64,000 nt of DNA from Bradyrhizobium tropiciagri (GCF_001189845.1 NZ_LFLZ01000019.1:1-64000); one strand, 5' to 3'; counted from the stretch's first letter, positions 8,777 to 17,292 are shown. Numbers and translations: made by a program. Notes: generated from the sequence alone by a model not told the origin.

Positions 8777-11092
8777 ATGCGCATCGTATGCATTGGAGGC
8801 GGGCCGGCCGGGCTCTACTTCGGCATCCTGATGAAGATGCTGGATCCCACGCACGTGATCTCCGTGGTCGAACGCAACCGGCCGTATGACACCTTCGGCT
8901 TCGGCGTGGTGTTCTCGGATGCGACCATGGACAACATGCGCAAATGGGACCCGGTCACCGCAGACACGATCGAGCAGGCCTTCAACCACTGGGACGACAT
9001 CGAGGTCTTGATCAAGGGCCGCCGCATGCGCACCACCGGGCACGGCTTCGTCGGCATCGGCCGCAAGCGGCTGCTCAACATCCTGCAGGCGCGCGCCGAG
9101 GAACTCGGCGTCGAACTGATCTTCGAGCGCGAGGTGAATTCCGATCTCGAATTCCCCGATGCGGACCTGATCGTGGCGTGCGACGGCGTGAATTCGAAGA
9201 TCCGCGCCAAATACACCGAGGCGTTCCAGCCCGACATGCTGATGCGGCCGAACCGCTACATCTGGCTGGGTACCAACCGTCCTTTCGACGCTTTCACCTT
9301 CGACTTCCGCAAGACCGAGCACGGCTGGTTCCAGGCGCATATCTACAAGTTCGAGGAAGGCGCGGCGACCTTCATCGTCGAGACCACCGAGGAGGCCTAT
9401 CTCGCCCACGGCCTCGACAAGATGGAGCAGGGCGACTCCATCGCGTTCTGCGAGAACGTCTTCAGTGAGATCCTCGAGGGCCATCATCTGGTCTCCAACG
9501 CGCGGCATCTGCGCGGCTCGGCGTGGCTGTCGTTTCCGCGGTTGATCTGCGGCAAGTGGACCACGTTCAACGGCAACAGCCATGTCGTGCTGATGGGCGA
9601 TGCCGCCCACACCGCGCATTTCGCGATCGGCTCGGGCACCAAGCTGGCGCTGGAAGATGCGATCGAGCTCACCAACCAGTTCAAGATCCACGGCGCGGCC
9701 AAGGACAGCATTCCCGCCGTGCTCAGGGCTTACGAGGAGCTGCGCCGCGTCGATGTGGCGCGGATCCAGAATGCCGCGCGCAACGCGATGGAATGGTTCG
9801 AGGTGGTCGGCTCGCGCTATGCCGACACGCTTGAGCCCGAGCAGTTCATGTATTCGCTGCTGACCCGCTCGCAGCGCATCAGCCACGAGAACTTAAGGCT
9901 GCGCGACAAGACATGGCTTGAGGGCTATGAGCGCTGGTTCGCGGAGCGCAACGGCGTGCCCGCTACCAACGACCGTGTCACGCCGCCGATGCTGACGCCG
10001 TTCCACATCCGTGGCCTGTCGCTGCATAACCGGATCATCGTGTCTCCGATGGCGATGTATTCGGCCGAGGAGGGTGTGCCCAACGACTTCCACCTCGTGC
10101 ATTTCGGCTCCCGCGCGCTCGGTGGCGCCGGCCTGTTGTTCACCGAGATGACCTGCGTCTCGCCGGAAGCGAGGATCACGCCCGGCTGCTGCGGTCTGTG
10201 GAACGACGCGCAGGCGGCGGCCTACAAGCGCATCGTCGACTTCGTGCATCGCAATTCGGAAGCGAAGATCGGCATCCAACTCGGCCATGCCGGCCGCAAG
10301 GGCTCGACCCGCGTCGCTTGGGAGGGCATGGACGAGCCGCTGCCGGATCATAACTGGCCGCTGGTGTCGGCCTCGCCTGTGCCTTATCTGCCCGACGGCC
10401 AGGTGCCGGAGCCGATGAGCCGCGCCGAGATGGACGAGGTGCGCGACCAGTTCGTTGCCGCGGCCCGGCGCGGCGCCGCCGCGGGCTTCGATATTCTCGA
10501 GCTGCATTGCGCCCACGGCTATCTGCTGTCGAGCTTCCTCTCGCCGCTGACCAACCGCCGCACCGACGACTACGGCGGATCGATCGAGAACCGCGCGCGC
10601 TATCCGCTGGAAGTGTTCCGCGCCGTCCGCGCGGTGTGGCCGGAGGACAAGCCGATGTCGGTCCGCCTGTCCTGTCACGACTGGGCCGAAGGCGGCAACA
10701 CGCCCGAGGATGCGCTGGCCTTCGCAAAGCTGTTCAAGGCAGCGGGTGCGGACCTGATCGACTGCTCGTCCGGCCAGGTCTGGGCCGACGACCATCCGAT
10801 CTATGGCCGGCTCTACCAGACGCCGTTCGCCGACAAGATCCGCAACGAGGTCGGCATCGCCACCGTCGCGGTCGGCGCGATCTCGGAAGCCGATCACGCC
10901 AATTCGATCATCGCCGCCGGTCGCGCCGATCTCTGCGCCATCGCGCGGCCGCATCTCGCCGATCCGGCCTGGACGCTGCACGAGGCGGCGAAGATCGGCG
11001 TCAAGCGGATCGCCTGGCCGAAGCAATATCTGTCAGGCAAGTCGCAATATGAGGCCAATCTCGAGCGCGCCGCGGCGGGAGGGAAGGCATGA
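8777..11092 (+). CDS. Bifunctional 2-aminobenzoyl-CoA (or salicylyl-CoA) monooxygenase/reductase
   Basis: A 771-residue fusion. Residues 1-390 form a FAD-dependent aromatic monooxygenase (IGGGPAGLYFG near 5-15, GDAAHTAHFAIGSG near 275). Residues about 410-770 form an Old Yellow Enzyme-type FMN reductase (LTPFHIRGLSLHNRIIVSPM, IQLGHAGRKGS, TDDYGGSIENR). This architecture is that of 2-aminobenzoyl-CoA monooxygenase/reductase, which hydroxylates and then reduces the ring; relatives are annotated salicylyl-CoA 5-hydroxylase. The neighbouring CoA ligase, SDR and enoyl-CoA hydratase favour the aminobenzoyl-CoA pathway. The ATG at 8777 follows AGGCGAG; an in-frame ATG at 8750 lies inside the palindromic repeat and is less likely. 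The stop overlaps the next start. Confidence 0.87.
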   Translation: MRIVCIGGGPAGLYFGILMKMLDPTHVISVVERNRPYDTFGFGVVFSDATMDNMRKWDPVTADTIEQAFNHWDDIEVLIKGRRMRTTGHGFVGIGRKRLLNILQARAEELGVELIFEREVNSDLEFPDADLIVACDGVNSKIRAKYTEAFQPDMLMRPNRYIWLGTNRPFDAFTFDFRKTEHGWFQAHIYKFEEGAATFIVETTEEAYLAHGLDKMEQGDSIAFCENVFSEILEGHHLVSNARHLRGSAWLSFPRLICGKWTTFNGNSHVVLMGDAAHTAHFAIGSGTKLALEDAIELTNQFKIHGAAKDSIPAVLRAYEELRRVDVARIQNAARNAMEWFEVVGSRYADTLEPEQFMYSLLTRSQRISHENLRLRDKTWLEGYERWFAERNGVPATNDRVTPPMLTPFHIRGLSLHNRIIVSPMAMYSAEEGVPNDFHLVHFGSRALGGAGLLFTEMTCVSPEARITPGCCGLWNDAQAAAYKRIVDFVHRNSEAKIGIQLGHAGRKGSTRVAWEGMDEPLPDHNWPLVSASPVPYLPDGQVPEPMSRAEMDEVRDQFVAAARRGAAAGFDILELHCAHGYLLSSFLSPLTNRRTDDYGGSIENRARYPLEVFRAVRAVWPEDKPMSVRLSCHDWAEGGNTPEDALAFAKLFKAAGADLIDCSSGQVWADDHPIYGRLYQTPFADKIRNEVGIATVAVGAISEADHANSIIAAGRADLCAIARPHLADPAWTLHEAAKIGVKRIAWPKQYLSGKSQYEANLERAAAGGKA

Positions 11093-11868
11093 CACGCTTC
11101 TGGCCCGACGCCCATGCGCTGGTGACCGGCGCCGGTTCCGGCATCGGCGCCGCGACGGCGATCGCACTCGCAGCGGCCGGTGTGCGCGTCAGCATCGCCG
11201 GGCGCCGGATCGATGCGCTGAAAGCGACCGCGGCGTCGCTCGGCCAACGGGCTGGTACCGTCGTGTCGATCGACGTGACAGACGAAGCCGCGGTGACCAA
11301 AGGTGTCGCTGAGATCGAGGCCGAGGCGGGACCGATCGATATTCTCGTCAACAATGCCGGCAAGGCCGGCAGCGCGCCGTTCGACAAGACGAATACGGCG
11401 CTGTGGGCCGATATGCTGGCGAGCAACCTCTCCAGCGTGTTTCTGGTGACGCAGGCTGTGCTGCCTGGGATGGCGCAGCGCGGCCGCGGGCGCGTGATCA
11501 ACGTCGCCTCCACCGCCGGCCTCACGGGCTACGCCTATGTCTCGGCCTATGTCGCCGCCAAGCACGGCGTCATCGGCCTGACGCGCTCGCTGGCACTGGA
11601 ATATGCCCGGCGCGGCGTCACCGTGAATGCGGTCTGCCCCGGCTACACCGATACGCCGCTGGTGGCGGATGCCGCCGCCAACATCGTCGCCAAGACCGGA
11701 CGCAGCGAACAGGAAGCGCGCGCCGCACTGGCAAAAGTCAATCCGATGCAGCGGCTGGTCACGCCGGAGGAGGTCGCCGACAGCATCCTCTGGCTCGCCT
11801 CCGAGGGCGCATCGTCAATCAACGGACAAGCCGTCGCGATTGCCGGCGGCGAAGTCTTTACCGGGTGA
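11089..11868 (+). CDS. Short-chain dehydrogenase/reductase (SDR)
   Basis: A 259-residue classical SDR. The NAD(P) motif TGAGSGIGAA is near residues 13-22, NNAG near 87, and the catalytic Ser and YxxxK are in NVASTAGLTGYAYVSAYVAAK near 140-165. The start overlaps the stop of the monooxygenase/reductase gene (ATGA), so it is co-translated. In this cluster it probably oxidises the hydroxyacyl-CoA-like intermediate produced after ring reduction, in the manner of a beta-oxidation dehydrogenase; the exact step is inferred from context. Confidence 0.88.
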   Translation: MTRFWPDAHALVTGAGSGIGAATAIALAAAGVRVSIAGRRIDALKATAASLGQRAGTVVSIDVTDEAAVTKGVAEIEAEAGPIDILVNNAGKAGSAPFDKTNTALWADMLASNLSSVFLVTQAVLPGMAQRGRGRVINVASTAGLTGYAYVSAYVAAKHGVIGLTRSLALEYARRGVTVNAVCPGYTDTPLVADAAANIVAKTGRSEQEARAALAKVNPMQRLVTPEEVADSILWLASEGASSINGQAVAIAGGEVFTG

Positions 11869-11879
11869 AGGAACAACTC

Positions 11880-12719
11880 ATGTCCGAGATGAAAGCAAAG
11901 CTCCGGCCGTTCAAGGATTATCCCGCAAAGCACTTCCGCTGGTCGACTGACGCGAGCGACCGCGTTGCGACCATTACGCTGAACCGGCCGGACAAGAAGA
12001 ACCCGCTGACCTTCGAGTCCTACGAGGAGCTACGCGACCTCTTCACCAATCTCAAATATGCCTCCGACGTCCGCGCCATCGTGCTGACCGGTGCCGAGGG
12101 CAATTTCTGCTCCGGCGGCGACGTGTTCGAGATCATCGAGCCATTGACGCGGATGGCGATGCCGGACCTGCTCGCCTTCACCCGAATGACCGGCGAGGTG
12201 GTGCGCGCGATGCGCAAATGCCCGCAGATCATCGTCGCCGCGATCGACGGCATCTGCGCCGGGGCAGGCGCGATGCTGGCGCTGGCGTCTGACCTGCGGC
12301 TGGCGACGCCGCAGGCCAAGACGGCATTCCTGTTTACCCGGGTCGGCCTTGCCGGCGCCGACATGGGCGCATGCGGATTGCTGCCGCGCGTGATCGGGCA
12401 GGGCCATGCCGCCGATCTGCTCTATACGGGGCGCGCGATGAGCGCCGACGAAGGTTTTGCATGGGGCTTCCACAACCGTCTGGTCTCCCCGGCCGAGCTC
12501 GCCGCAGCCGCGCACGAACTGGCGCGCTCGCTCGCGGACGGGCCGTGGTTCGCGCATGGCGTGACCAAGACGATGTTCAACCAGGAATGGGCGATGGGCG
12601 TCGACGAGATGATCGAGTCCGAAGCGCAGGCGCAGGCGATCTGCATGGTGACCGGCGATTTCCGCCGCGCCTTCGAGGCCTTCGCCGCCAAGCAGAAACC
12701 CGCGTTCGAGGGCAATTGA
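11880..12719 (+). CDS. Enoyl-CoA hydratase/isomerase family protein
   Basis: A 279-residue crotonase-fold protein. The oxyanion-hole regions are GAEGNFCSGGDVFEI near residues 73-87 and DGICAGAGAMLALASDLRLA near 122-142, and the acidic region FTRVGLAGADMGACGLLPRVIG follows. The ATG at 11880 (MSEMKAKLRPFKDYP) follows GTGAAGGAA. It is the third gene of the run and likely hydrates or opens a cyclic CoA ester in the aminobenzoyl-CoA route. The assignment to crotonases is clear; the substrate is inferred. Confidence 0.88.
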   Translation: MSEMKAKLRPFKDYPAKHFRWSTDASDRVATITLNRPDKKNPLTFESYEELRDLFTNLKYASDVRAIVLTGAEGNFCSGGDVFEIIEPLTRMAMPDLLAFTRMTGEVVRAMRKCPQIIVAAIDGICAGAGAMLALASDLRLATPQAKTAFLFTRVGLAGADMGACGLLPRVIGQGHAADLLYTGRAMSADEGFAWGFHNRLVSPAELAAAAHELARSLADGPWFAHGVTKTMFNQEWAMGVDEMIESEAQAQAICMVTGDFRRAFEAFAAKQKPAFEGN

Positions 12720-12720
12720 G

Positions 12721-13115
12721 ATGATCGAGATCCTGCAACCGGAAGGATGGGCGAAGCGATCGGCTACGCCAACGGCATGGCCGCGCGCGGCAAACAGATA
12801 TTCATCGCGGGCCAGATCGGCTGGAATGGACAATGCGTGTTCGAGACCGACGATCTCGTGGCGCAGATCGGCCAGACCCTGCGCAACATCGTCGCGGTTG
12901 CCGCCGCCGGCGGCGCCGGGCCTGAGCACATCGTGTCGATGACCTGGTTCCTGCTGGATCGCAAGGAGTATTCCGCGCGGCTGAAGGAGATCGGCGCCGT
13001 CTATCGCGACGTGATCGGCCGGCGCTTTCCGGCGATGACCGCGATCCAGGTTGCCGGCCTGATCGAGGACCGCGCGAAAGTGGAAATCCAGGCCATTGCG
13101 GTGGTGCCAGATTAG
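12721..13115 (+). CDS. ridA: RidA family enamine/imine deaminase, with a 1-base frameshift
   Basis: The reading frame from ATG 12721 gives MIEILQPEGWAK and then leaves the family pattern. The frame from 12747 continues IGYANGMAARGKQIFIAGQIGWNG and ends at 13115 with the RidA C-terminal pattern. Adding one C after AAGC near 12757 joins them into a 131-residue protein, the normal RidA length. The ATG at 12747 has no properly spaced ribosome site and would lose the N-terminal strand. RidA proteins hydrolyse enamines and imines. The ring reduction product of 2-aminobenzoyl-CoA is an enamine, so this one may release ammonium in the pathway (inference). The shift looks like a sequence error. Confidence 0.8.
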
Positions 13116-13138
13116 CGGAGGCGCAATCCTGTTGGTCC

Positions 13139-13240
13139 CGTCATCCTGAGGTGCGAGCGGAGCGAGCCTCGAAGGGTGAACGGCCCGGTCGGTGCCCGTC
13201 GACCCTTCGAGACGCCGCTTCGCGGCTCCTCAGGGTGACG
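13139..13240. repeat. Dispersed palindromic repeat (type C), copy 1
   Basis: CGTCATCCTGAGG at the left is complementary to CCTCAGGGTGACG at the right, with inner arms around CTCGAAGGG / CCCTTCGAG. It closely matches 14687-14790, so the FAD monooxygenase gene is flanked by two copies. The remaining bases of 13116-13397 show nothing recognisable. Confidence 0.7.
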
Positions 13241-13397
13241 GAGATGGAGGGGAAGGCGCTGTGAGAACGTTAATCCTAAGCCAAAGCAAGGCAGGCCGGT
13301 CCAAGCCCGGACGACAAACCCGCTTGCGGCGAGACAAGCGGGCATGCGACCTTAGGCCAAAGCGTAAAACGTCCTGTTGTGAGTGGAGTAAGGGACG

Positions 13398-14639
13398 ATG
13401 AAGGCGATTATCGTCGGAGGCGGAATCGGAGGCCTCACCACTGCGCTGATGCTGCGCTCGCGCGGCATCGCTTGCGAGCTGTACGAGCAGTCGGAGACGA
13501 TCCGCGAGCTCGGCGTCGGCATCAATACGTTGCCGCATGCGATCCGCGAGCTGGCGGGGCTCGGCCTGCTCGACAAGCTCGACGACGTCGCGATCCGCAC
13601 CTATGAGCTGTTCTATCTGACGCGGCATGGCCAGCAGGTCTGGCACGAGAAGCGCGGGCTCGACGCCGGCCATGACGTGCCGCAATTCTCGATCCATCGC
13701 GGCCGCCTGCAAAGCGTGATCCATCAGGCCGTGATCGACCGGCTCGGCGCCGATGCGATCCGCACCGGCTGCCGGCTCGGCTCGTTCACGCAGGACGAGG
13801 GCGGCGTCTCGGCCTATTTCTTCGATCGCAGCGGCGCCCACGTGCACACCGCCCGCGGCGACATCCTGATCGGCGCCGACGGCATCCACTCCAAGGTGCG
13901 CGAGACGCTGTTCCCAGGCGAGGGCGGGCCGTGCTGGAACGGGCTGATGCTTTGGCGCGGTGCCACCGATTGGCCGGCCTTCCTGACCGGACGCTCGATG
14001 ATCATCGCCGGCGGGCTGAACGCCAAGGCCGTGATCTATCCGATCGCGCCGGGCTCGAGCCCGGCGAGCCGTCTCACCAATTGGGCGGTGCTGGTGCGGA
14101 TCGGTGACGGCTCCTCGCCGCCGCCGCGCCGCGAGGGCTGGTCCAATCTCGGCCGGCGCGACGAGATGATGCCGTATGTCACGAGCTTCACGATCCCGCA
14201 GGTCGACTTCACCGGCCTGATCAATGCGACGCCGGAATTCTGGGAGTATCCGTGCTGCGATCGCGATCCCTTGCCGTATTGGTCGAGCGGCCGCGTCACA
14301 CTGCTTGGTGATGCCGCGCATCCGATGTACCCGGTCGGCTCGAACGGCGCGTCGCAGGCGATCCTCGATGCGCGCTGCCTCGCCGACATGCTGGCGCGAT
14401 CGGAGCATCCGCGCCAGGCGCTGGCGGCCTATGAGCGGCAGCGGCTGCCGATGACCGCCGACATCGTCGCCTCCAACCGCCGCGGCGGGCCGGAGGGCGT
14501 GATCGACGCCGTCGAGCAGCTCGCGCCGCAAGGCTTTACCGACGTCGACACCATTCTCAATTACGAGGCGCGCGAGGCGATCGTGCGCGGCTATGCCGCC
14601 AAGGCCGGCTTCGCCGCGCGCGTGGTGGCGCGGCAGTAG
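13398..14639 (+). CDS. FAD-dependent aromatic monooxygenase
   Basis: A 413-residue group A flavoprotein monooxygenase. The FAD-binding GGGIGGLTTALML is near residues 7-19, the DG region DILIGADGIHSKVRE near 155-170, and GDAAHPMYPVGSNGASQAI near 298-316. It resembles the PhzS-like flavin-dependent oxidoreductases. It sits inside the aminobenzoyl-CoA cluster, behind its own 282-base gap, and is bracketed by two copies of a dispersed repeat. It could hydroxylate a free aromatic acid feeding the pathway or a side product. Family membership is clear; the substrate is unknown. Confidence 0.85.
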   Translation: MKAIIVGGGIGGLTTALMLRSRGIACELYEQSETIRELGVGINTLPHAIRELAGLGLLDKLDDVAIRTYELFYLTRHGQQVWHEKRGLDAGHDVPQFSIHRGRLQSVIHQAVIDRLGADAIRTGCRLGSFTQDEGGVSAYFFDRSGAHVHTARGDILIGADGIHSKVRETLFPGEGGPCWNGLMLWRGATDWPAFLTGRSMIIAGGLNAKAVIYPIAPGSSPASRLTNWAVLVRIGDGSSPPPRREGWSNLGRRDEMMPYVTSFTIPQVDFTGLINATPEFWEYPCCDRDPLPYWSSGRVTLLGDAAHPMYPVGSNGASQAILDARCLADMLARSEHPRQALAAYERQRLPMTADIVASNRRGGPEGVIDAVEQLAPQGFTDVDTILNYEAREAIVRGYAAKAGFAARVVARQ

Positions 14640-14686
14640 GTCGAGCCGAGACGATTTCTTCTCTTGGTGAGGCAGCAATTTCCGAC

Positions 14687-14790
14687 CGTCACCCTGAGGA
14701 GGCCGCAACGCGGCCGTCTCGAAGGGTCGACGGCCACCAGCGGGGCCGTGCATCCTTCGAGACGCCGCTTCGCGGCTCCTCAGGATGACG
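14687..14790. repeat. Dispersed palindromic repeat (type C), copy 2
   Basis: CGTCACCCTGAGG at the left faces CCTCAGGATGACG at the right. The right half is nearly identical to that of 13139-13240, including the run CTTCGAGACGCCGCTTCGCG. Confidence 0.7.
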
Positions 14791-14797
14791 GAGCATG

Positions 14798-15256
14798 CTA
14801 CGCCGGAGGCGGCGGCAGGAAGTGGATGTTGTGCTCGGCGGCGAGCCGCACCACGTCGTCCGGGTTCTGCTCCTTCATGTTGTGGATCGCCCAGAACAGG
14901 TCGTAGAGCCGGCGGGTCGGCGACACCCAGAACAGCGTCTTCGCCGTCTGCTGCGACTTGTTGAAGATGCCGTGCGGCTTGCCCATCGGCAGGCGCACCA
15001 GGTCGCCGGGCGTCGCGGATTCGTCGGCACCGTCGAGCATGAAGTCGAGCTTGCCTTCGAGGATATAGAGATACTCGTCCTGGTCGGGATGGATGTGCGG
15101 CGGCACGAAGGTGCCGGGCGGGAACGTGGCGTGCCAGGAGAACGAGTGTTCGGTGCGGCTCTTCGGCACGTAGGTCTGACCGAGGATGCCCCAGGAAATG
15201 CCCTGGATGCCTTCATTGGCGCGGGTGATGCCGGCGATCTCGTCTTTCATCGTCAT
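14798..15256 (-). CDS. Cupin domain protein
   Basis: A 152-residue single-domain cupin. Motif 1 appears as FVPPHIHPDQDEYLYILEGK near residues 55-75 and motif 2 as GDLVRLPMGKPHGIFN near 90-105, so the metal-ligand His/Glu set (HIH, E, H) is present. The ATG at 15256 follows GAGAGGG, an ideal ribosome site; extending upstream would read into the type B repeat. It faces the monooxygenase gene tail to tail and lies downstream of the orphan binding protein on the same strand, so the two may be co-transcribed. Possible roles are a dioxygenase or isomerase of the aromatic pathway. Confidence 0.82.
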   Translation of the reverse strand: MTMKDEIAGITRANEGIQGISWGILGQTYVPKSRTEHSFSWHATFPPGTFVPPHIHPDQDEYLYILEGKLDFMLDGADESATPGDLVRLPMGKPHGIFNKSQQTAKTLFWVSPTRRLYDLFWAIHNMKEQNPDDVVRLAAEHNIHFLPPPPA

Positions 15257-15278
15257 GTTTCCCTCTCTTTTGTTTGAC

Positions 15279-15322
15279 GCGTTTTCTTCACGCGAACCGG
15301 TGTCCACTTCGCTTGAAAACGC
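15279..15322. repeat. 44-bp palindromic intergenic repeat (type B)
   Basis: It reads GCGTTTTCTTCACGCGAACC at the left and ends GCTTGAAAACGC, forming an imperfect palindrome. Another 44-base copy is at 50960-51003 and a partial one at 48895-48925. Confidence 0.7.
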
Positions 15323-15330
15323 TTTGTGAC

Positions 15331-16497
15331 TTACTTGGCGGCGCAGTCCTTGGCGTAGCGGTCGCCGTAATTCGAGAACACCTTTTCGACGATCTCGGTC
15401 TGGAACTTGCCGTCCGGCCGCTTTGCGACCTTGGTGAGGTAGAAATCCTGGATCGGATAGCCGTTGTTGTTGAACTTGAAGTTACCGCGCAGCGAGGTGA
15501 AGTCGGCCTTCTTCAGCGCCGCCGCCACCGCGTCCTTGTTGGAGAGGTCGCCCTTCACCGCCTTCACCGCGCTGTCGATCAACAGCGCCGCGTCATAGGC
15601 CTGCATGGCATAGGTGCCGGGCACGCCGTTATAGGCCGCCTCATAGGCCGCGACGAACTTCTTGCTCTGGGGGTTGTCGAGGTTGGGCGCCCAGTTCGCC
15701 CCGCCGAACATGCCGACCGCGGCATCCTGCTGCGCGGGGAGGGTGGATTCGTCGACGGTGAAGGCGGAAAGCACAGGCACGGTGGCGCCGGCCTGCTTGT
15801 ACTGCTTGACGAGGTTCACACCCATGCCGCCGGGCATGAAGGTGAACAGCGCGTCCGGCTTCTGCGCGGCGATCTTGGACAGCTCGGGCTGGAAATCCAG
15901 CGTGTTCAGCGGTGTGTAGGATTCCTCCGTTATCTCGCCCTTGTAGTCGAGCTTGAAGCCGGCGACGGAATCGCGGCCGGCCTGATAGTTCGGGACCAGG
16001 AGGTAGACGCGCTTGTAGCCGCGGTCCTGCGCCACCTTGCCGAGGATCTCGTGCACCTGGTCGTTCTGGTACGACGTCACATAGAAGAACGGGTTACACT
16101 CCTTGCCGGCGTAGCTGGAAGGGCCGGCATTCGGGCTGATCAGGAAGGTCTTGCTGTCGGTGACCGGGCGATGGATCGCCAGCAGGATGTTGGAGAAGAT
16201 CGGACCGACCACGAAATCGACCTTGTCGCGCTCGAGCAGGCCGCGCACCTTGACCACGGCGCCGTCGGGCTTCAGCTCGTCGTCGGCGTTGACGATCTCG
16301 ACGTCGCGGCCGGCCATCTTGCCGCCGAGGTCCTTGACCGCGAGCGCAAAGCCGTCGCGGACCTGCTGGCCCAGCGCCGCGGCAGGTCCCGAGGTCGTCA
16401 CCAGCACGCCGATCTTGATCTTCTCCTGCGCGGCCGCCGGGGTCGCCGCGATCCCCAGCAGCGCCGCCAATCCCATGAGTTTTGTCAGTTGCTTCAT
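15331..16497 (-). CDS. Branched-chain-amino-acid-type ABC binding protein (orphan)
   Basis: A 388-residue Peripla_BP_6 protein. The signal peptide MKQLTKLMGLAALLGIAATPAAAQ is followed by the mature start EKIKIGVLVTTSGPAAALGQQ. VDFVVGPIFSN, FLISPNAGPSSYAGKECNPFFY and FMPGGMGVNLVKQY are typical. No permease or ATPase gene of this type is nearby, so it must either use a transporter encoded elsewhere or act as a sensor partner. In related bacteria such proteins bind aromatic acids, which fits its place within the aminobenzoyl-CoA cluster and divergent from the MarR gene (inference). Confidence 0.88.
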   Translation of the reverse strand: MKQLTKLMGLAALLGIAATPAAAQEKIKIGVLVTTSGPAAALGQQVRDGFALAVKDLGGKMAGRDVEIVNADDELKPDGAVVKVRGLLERDKVDFVVGPIFSNILLAIHRPVTDSKTFLISPNAGPSSYAGKECNPFFYVTSYQNDQVHEILGKVAQDRGYKRVYLLVPNYQAGRDSVAGFKLDYKGEITEESYTPLNTLDFQPELSKIAAQKPDALFTFMPGGMGVNLVKQYKQAGATVPVLSAFTVDESTLPAQQDAAVGMFGGANWAPNLDNPQSKKFVAAYEAAYNGVPGTYAMQAYDAALLIDSAVKAVKGDLSNKDAVAAALKKADFTSLRGNFKFNNNGYPIQDFYLTKVAKRPDGKFQTEIVEKVFSNYGDRYAKDCAAK

Positions 16498-16651
16498 GTC
16501 ACTCCCCCGATCACAGGCTGGATGCTTGCCCCTGCTTGTTTGGCCGCAGCTTAGTCTGACGCGCGCGACCGCCGCAAGCGATGTGGCATTGCGTCAGGCC
16601 GCCGGTTGCGCAATTCGCAAGCGCCGTCGCGCGCTATGCAAACGCCGCGCC

Positions 16652-16675
16652 AATTGCTTGAAGTTTAAAGAAATT
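16652..16675. promoter_or_regulatory. Operator-like site 1 for the MarR regulator
   Basis: The 24-base site is AATTGCTTGAAG followed by TTTAAAGAAATT, an imperfect dyad. It lies 81 bases from a second copy of the same design (16733-16756), in the gap between the binding protein gene and the marR gene. It shares AATT-N2-TT-N-AAG-T-N-T-AAA with the 20-mers at 8635 and 18157. Confidence 0.5.
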
Positions 16676-16694
16676 GCAGTATCGCGCAGGCATT

Positions 16695-16725
16695 CCCCGC
16701 AAGATTCGCAATTGTCCTTGCGGGG
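16695..16725. promoter_or_regulatory. Perfect 9-bp inverted repeat between the two MarR-like sites
   Basis: CCCCGCAAG (16695-16703) pairs with CTTGCGGGG (16717-16725) around 13 bases. It could be an extra protein site or a hairpin in the leader of either divergent transcript. Confidence 0.4.
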
Positions 16726-16732
16726 CGCCACG

Positions 16733-16756
16733 AATTGCTTGAAGCTCAAAGCAATC
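16733..16756. promoter_or_regulatory. Operator-like site 2 for the MarR regulator
   Basis: AATTGCTTGAAG is followed by CTCAAAGCAATC. The inner 22 bases form a near-perfect dyad (9 of 11 positions). The site is 39 bases upstream of the marR start, in the right place for autoregulation. Confidence 0.55.
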
Positions 16757-16794
16757 GGTCCGACCGAAACCCGCCGCGGAGGCACGATCGCCGC

Positions 16795-17289
16795 ATGATC
16801 CTCGATTCCGAAACCAAAGCCGTCGAACTGCCCGACGATCACGGCACCGAGCTCAGGCTGTGGCTGCGGCTGTTGACCTGCACCACGCTGATCGAGGGCG
16901 AGGTCCGCAGCCGGCTGCGCGAGAAATTCGACGTCACGCTGCCGCGCTTCGACCTGATGGCCCAGCTCGACAAGGTGTCCGACGGCATGACGCTGTCGGA
17001 CCTGTCGAAGCGGATGATGGTGTCGAACGGCAATGTCACCGGGCTGGTCGAGCGCCTGGTTGAATCAGGCCATCTCGATCGCCGTACCTCGGAAACCGAC
17101 CGCCGCGTGCAATTCATCCGGCTGACCAAGACCGGCCGCGCCGAGTTCCGCAAGATGGCGGCCGAGCACGAGAAATGGATCGCCGATGTGTTCGGCGACC
17201 TGTCGCCGAAGGATATCCGCGAACTGATGCGGTTGCTTGCCAAGGCGAAGGGCTCGGCCCAGCGCTCCGCCAAGGCGCGGAACGCTTAA
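16795..17289 (+). CDS. MarR family transcriptional regulator
   Basis: A 164-residue MarR protein. The winged helix-turn-helix spans about residues 40-120, with LPRFDLMAQLDKVSDGMTLSDLSKRMMVSNGNVTGLVERL and the wing region RRTSETDRRVQFIRLTKTG. I chose the ATG at 16795 (MILDSETKAVE); an in-frame ATG at 16735 would start inside the second operator-like site. The gene is divergent from the binding protein gene and is followed after 3 bases by the alpha/beta hydrolase. MarR relatives control aromatic CoA pathways and respond to CoA esters, so it is the best candidate regulator of this cluster (inference). Confidence 0.87.
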   Translation: MILDSETKAVELPDDHGTELRLWLRLLTCTTLIEGEVRSRLREKFDVTLPRFDLMAQLDKVSDGMTLSDLSKRMMVSNGNVTGLVERLVESGHLDRRTSETDRRVQFIRLTKTGRAEFRKMAAEHEKWIADVFGDLSPKDIRELMRLLAKAKGSAQRSAKARNA

Positions 17290-17292
17290 GCC

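Noticed and set aside
12747..13115. RidA starting at ATG 12747 as an intact shorter gene
   Set aside because: The purine-rich stretch touches the ATG with no spacing, and the conserved N-terminal residues MIEILQPEGWAK are encoded just upstream in another frame, so a frameshift is the better reading.
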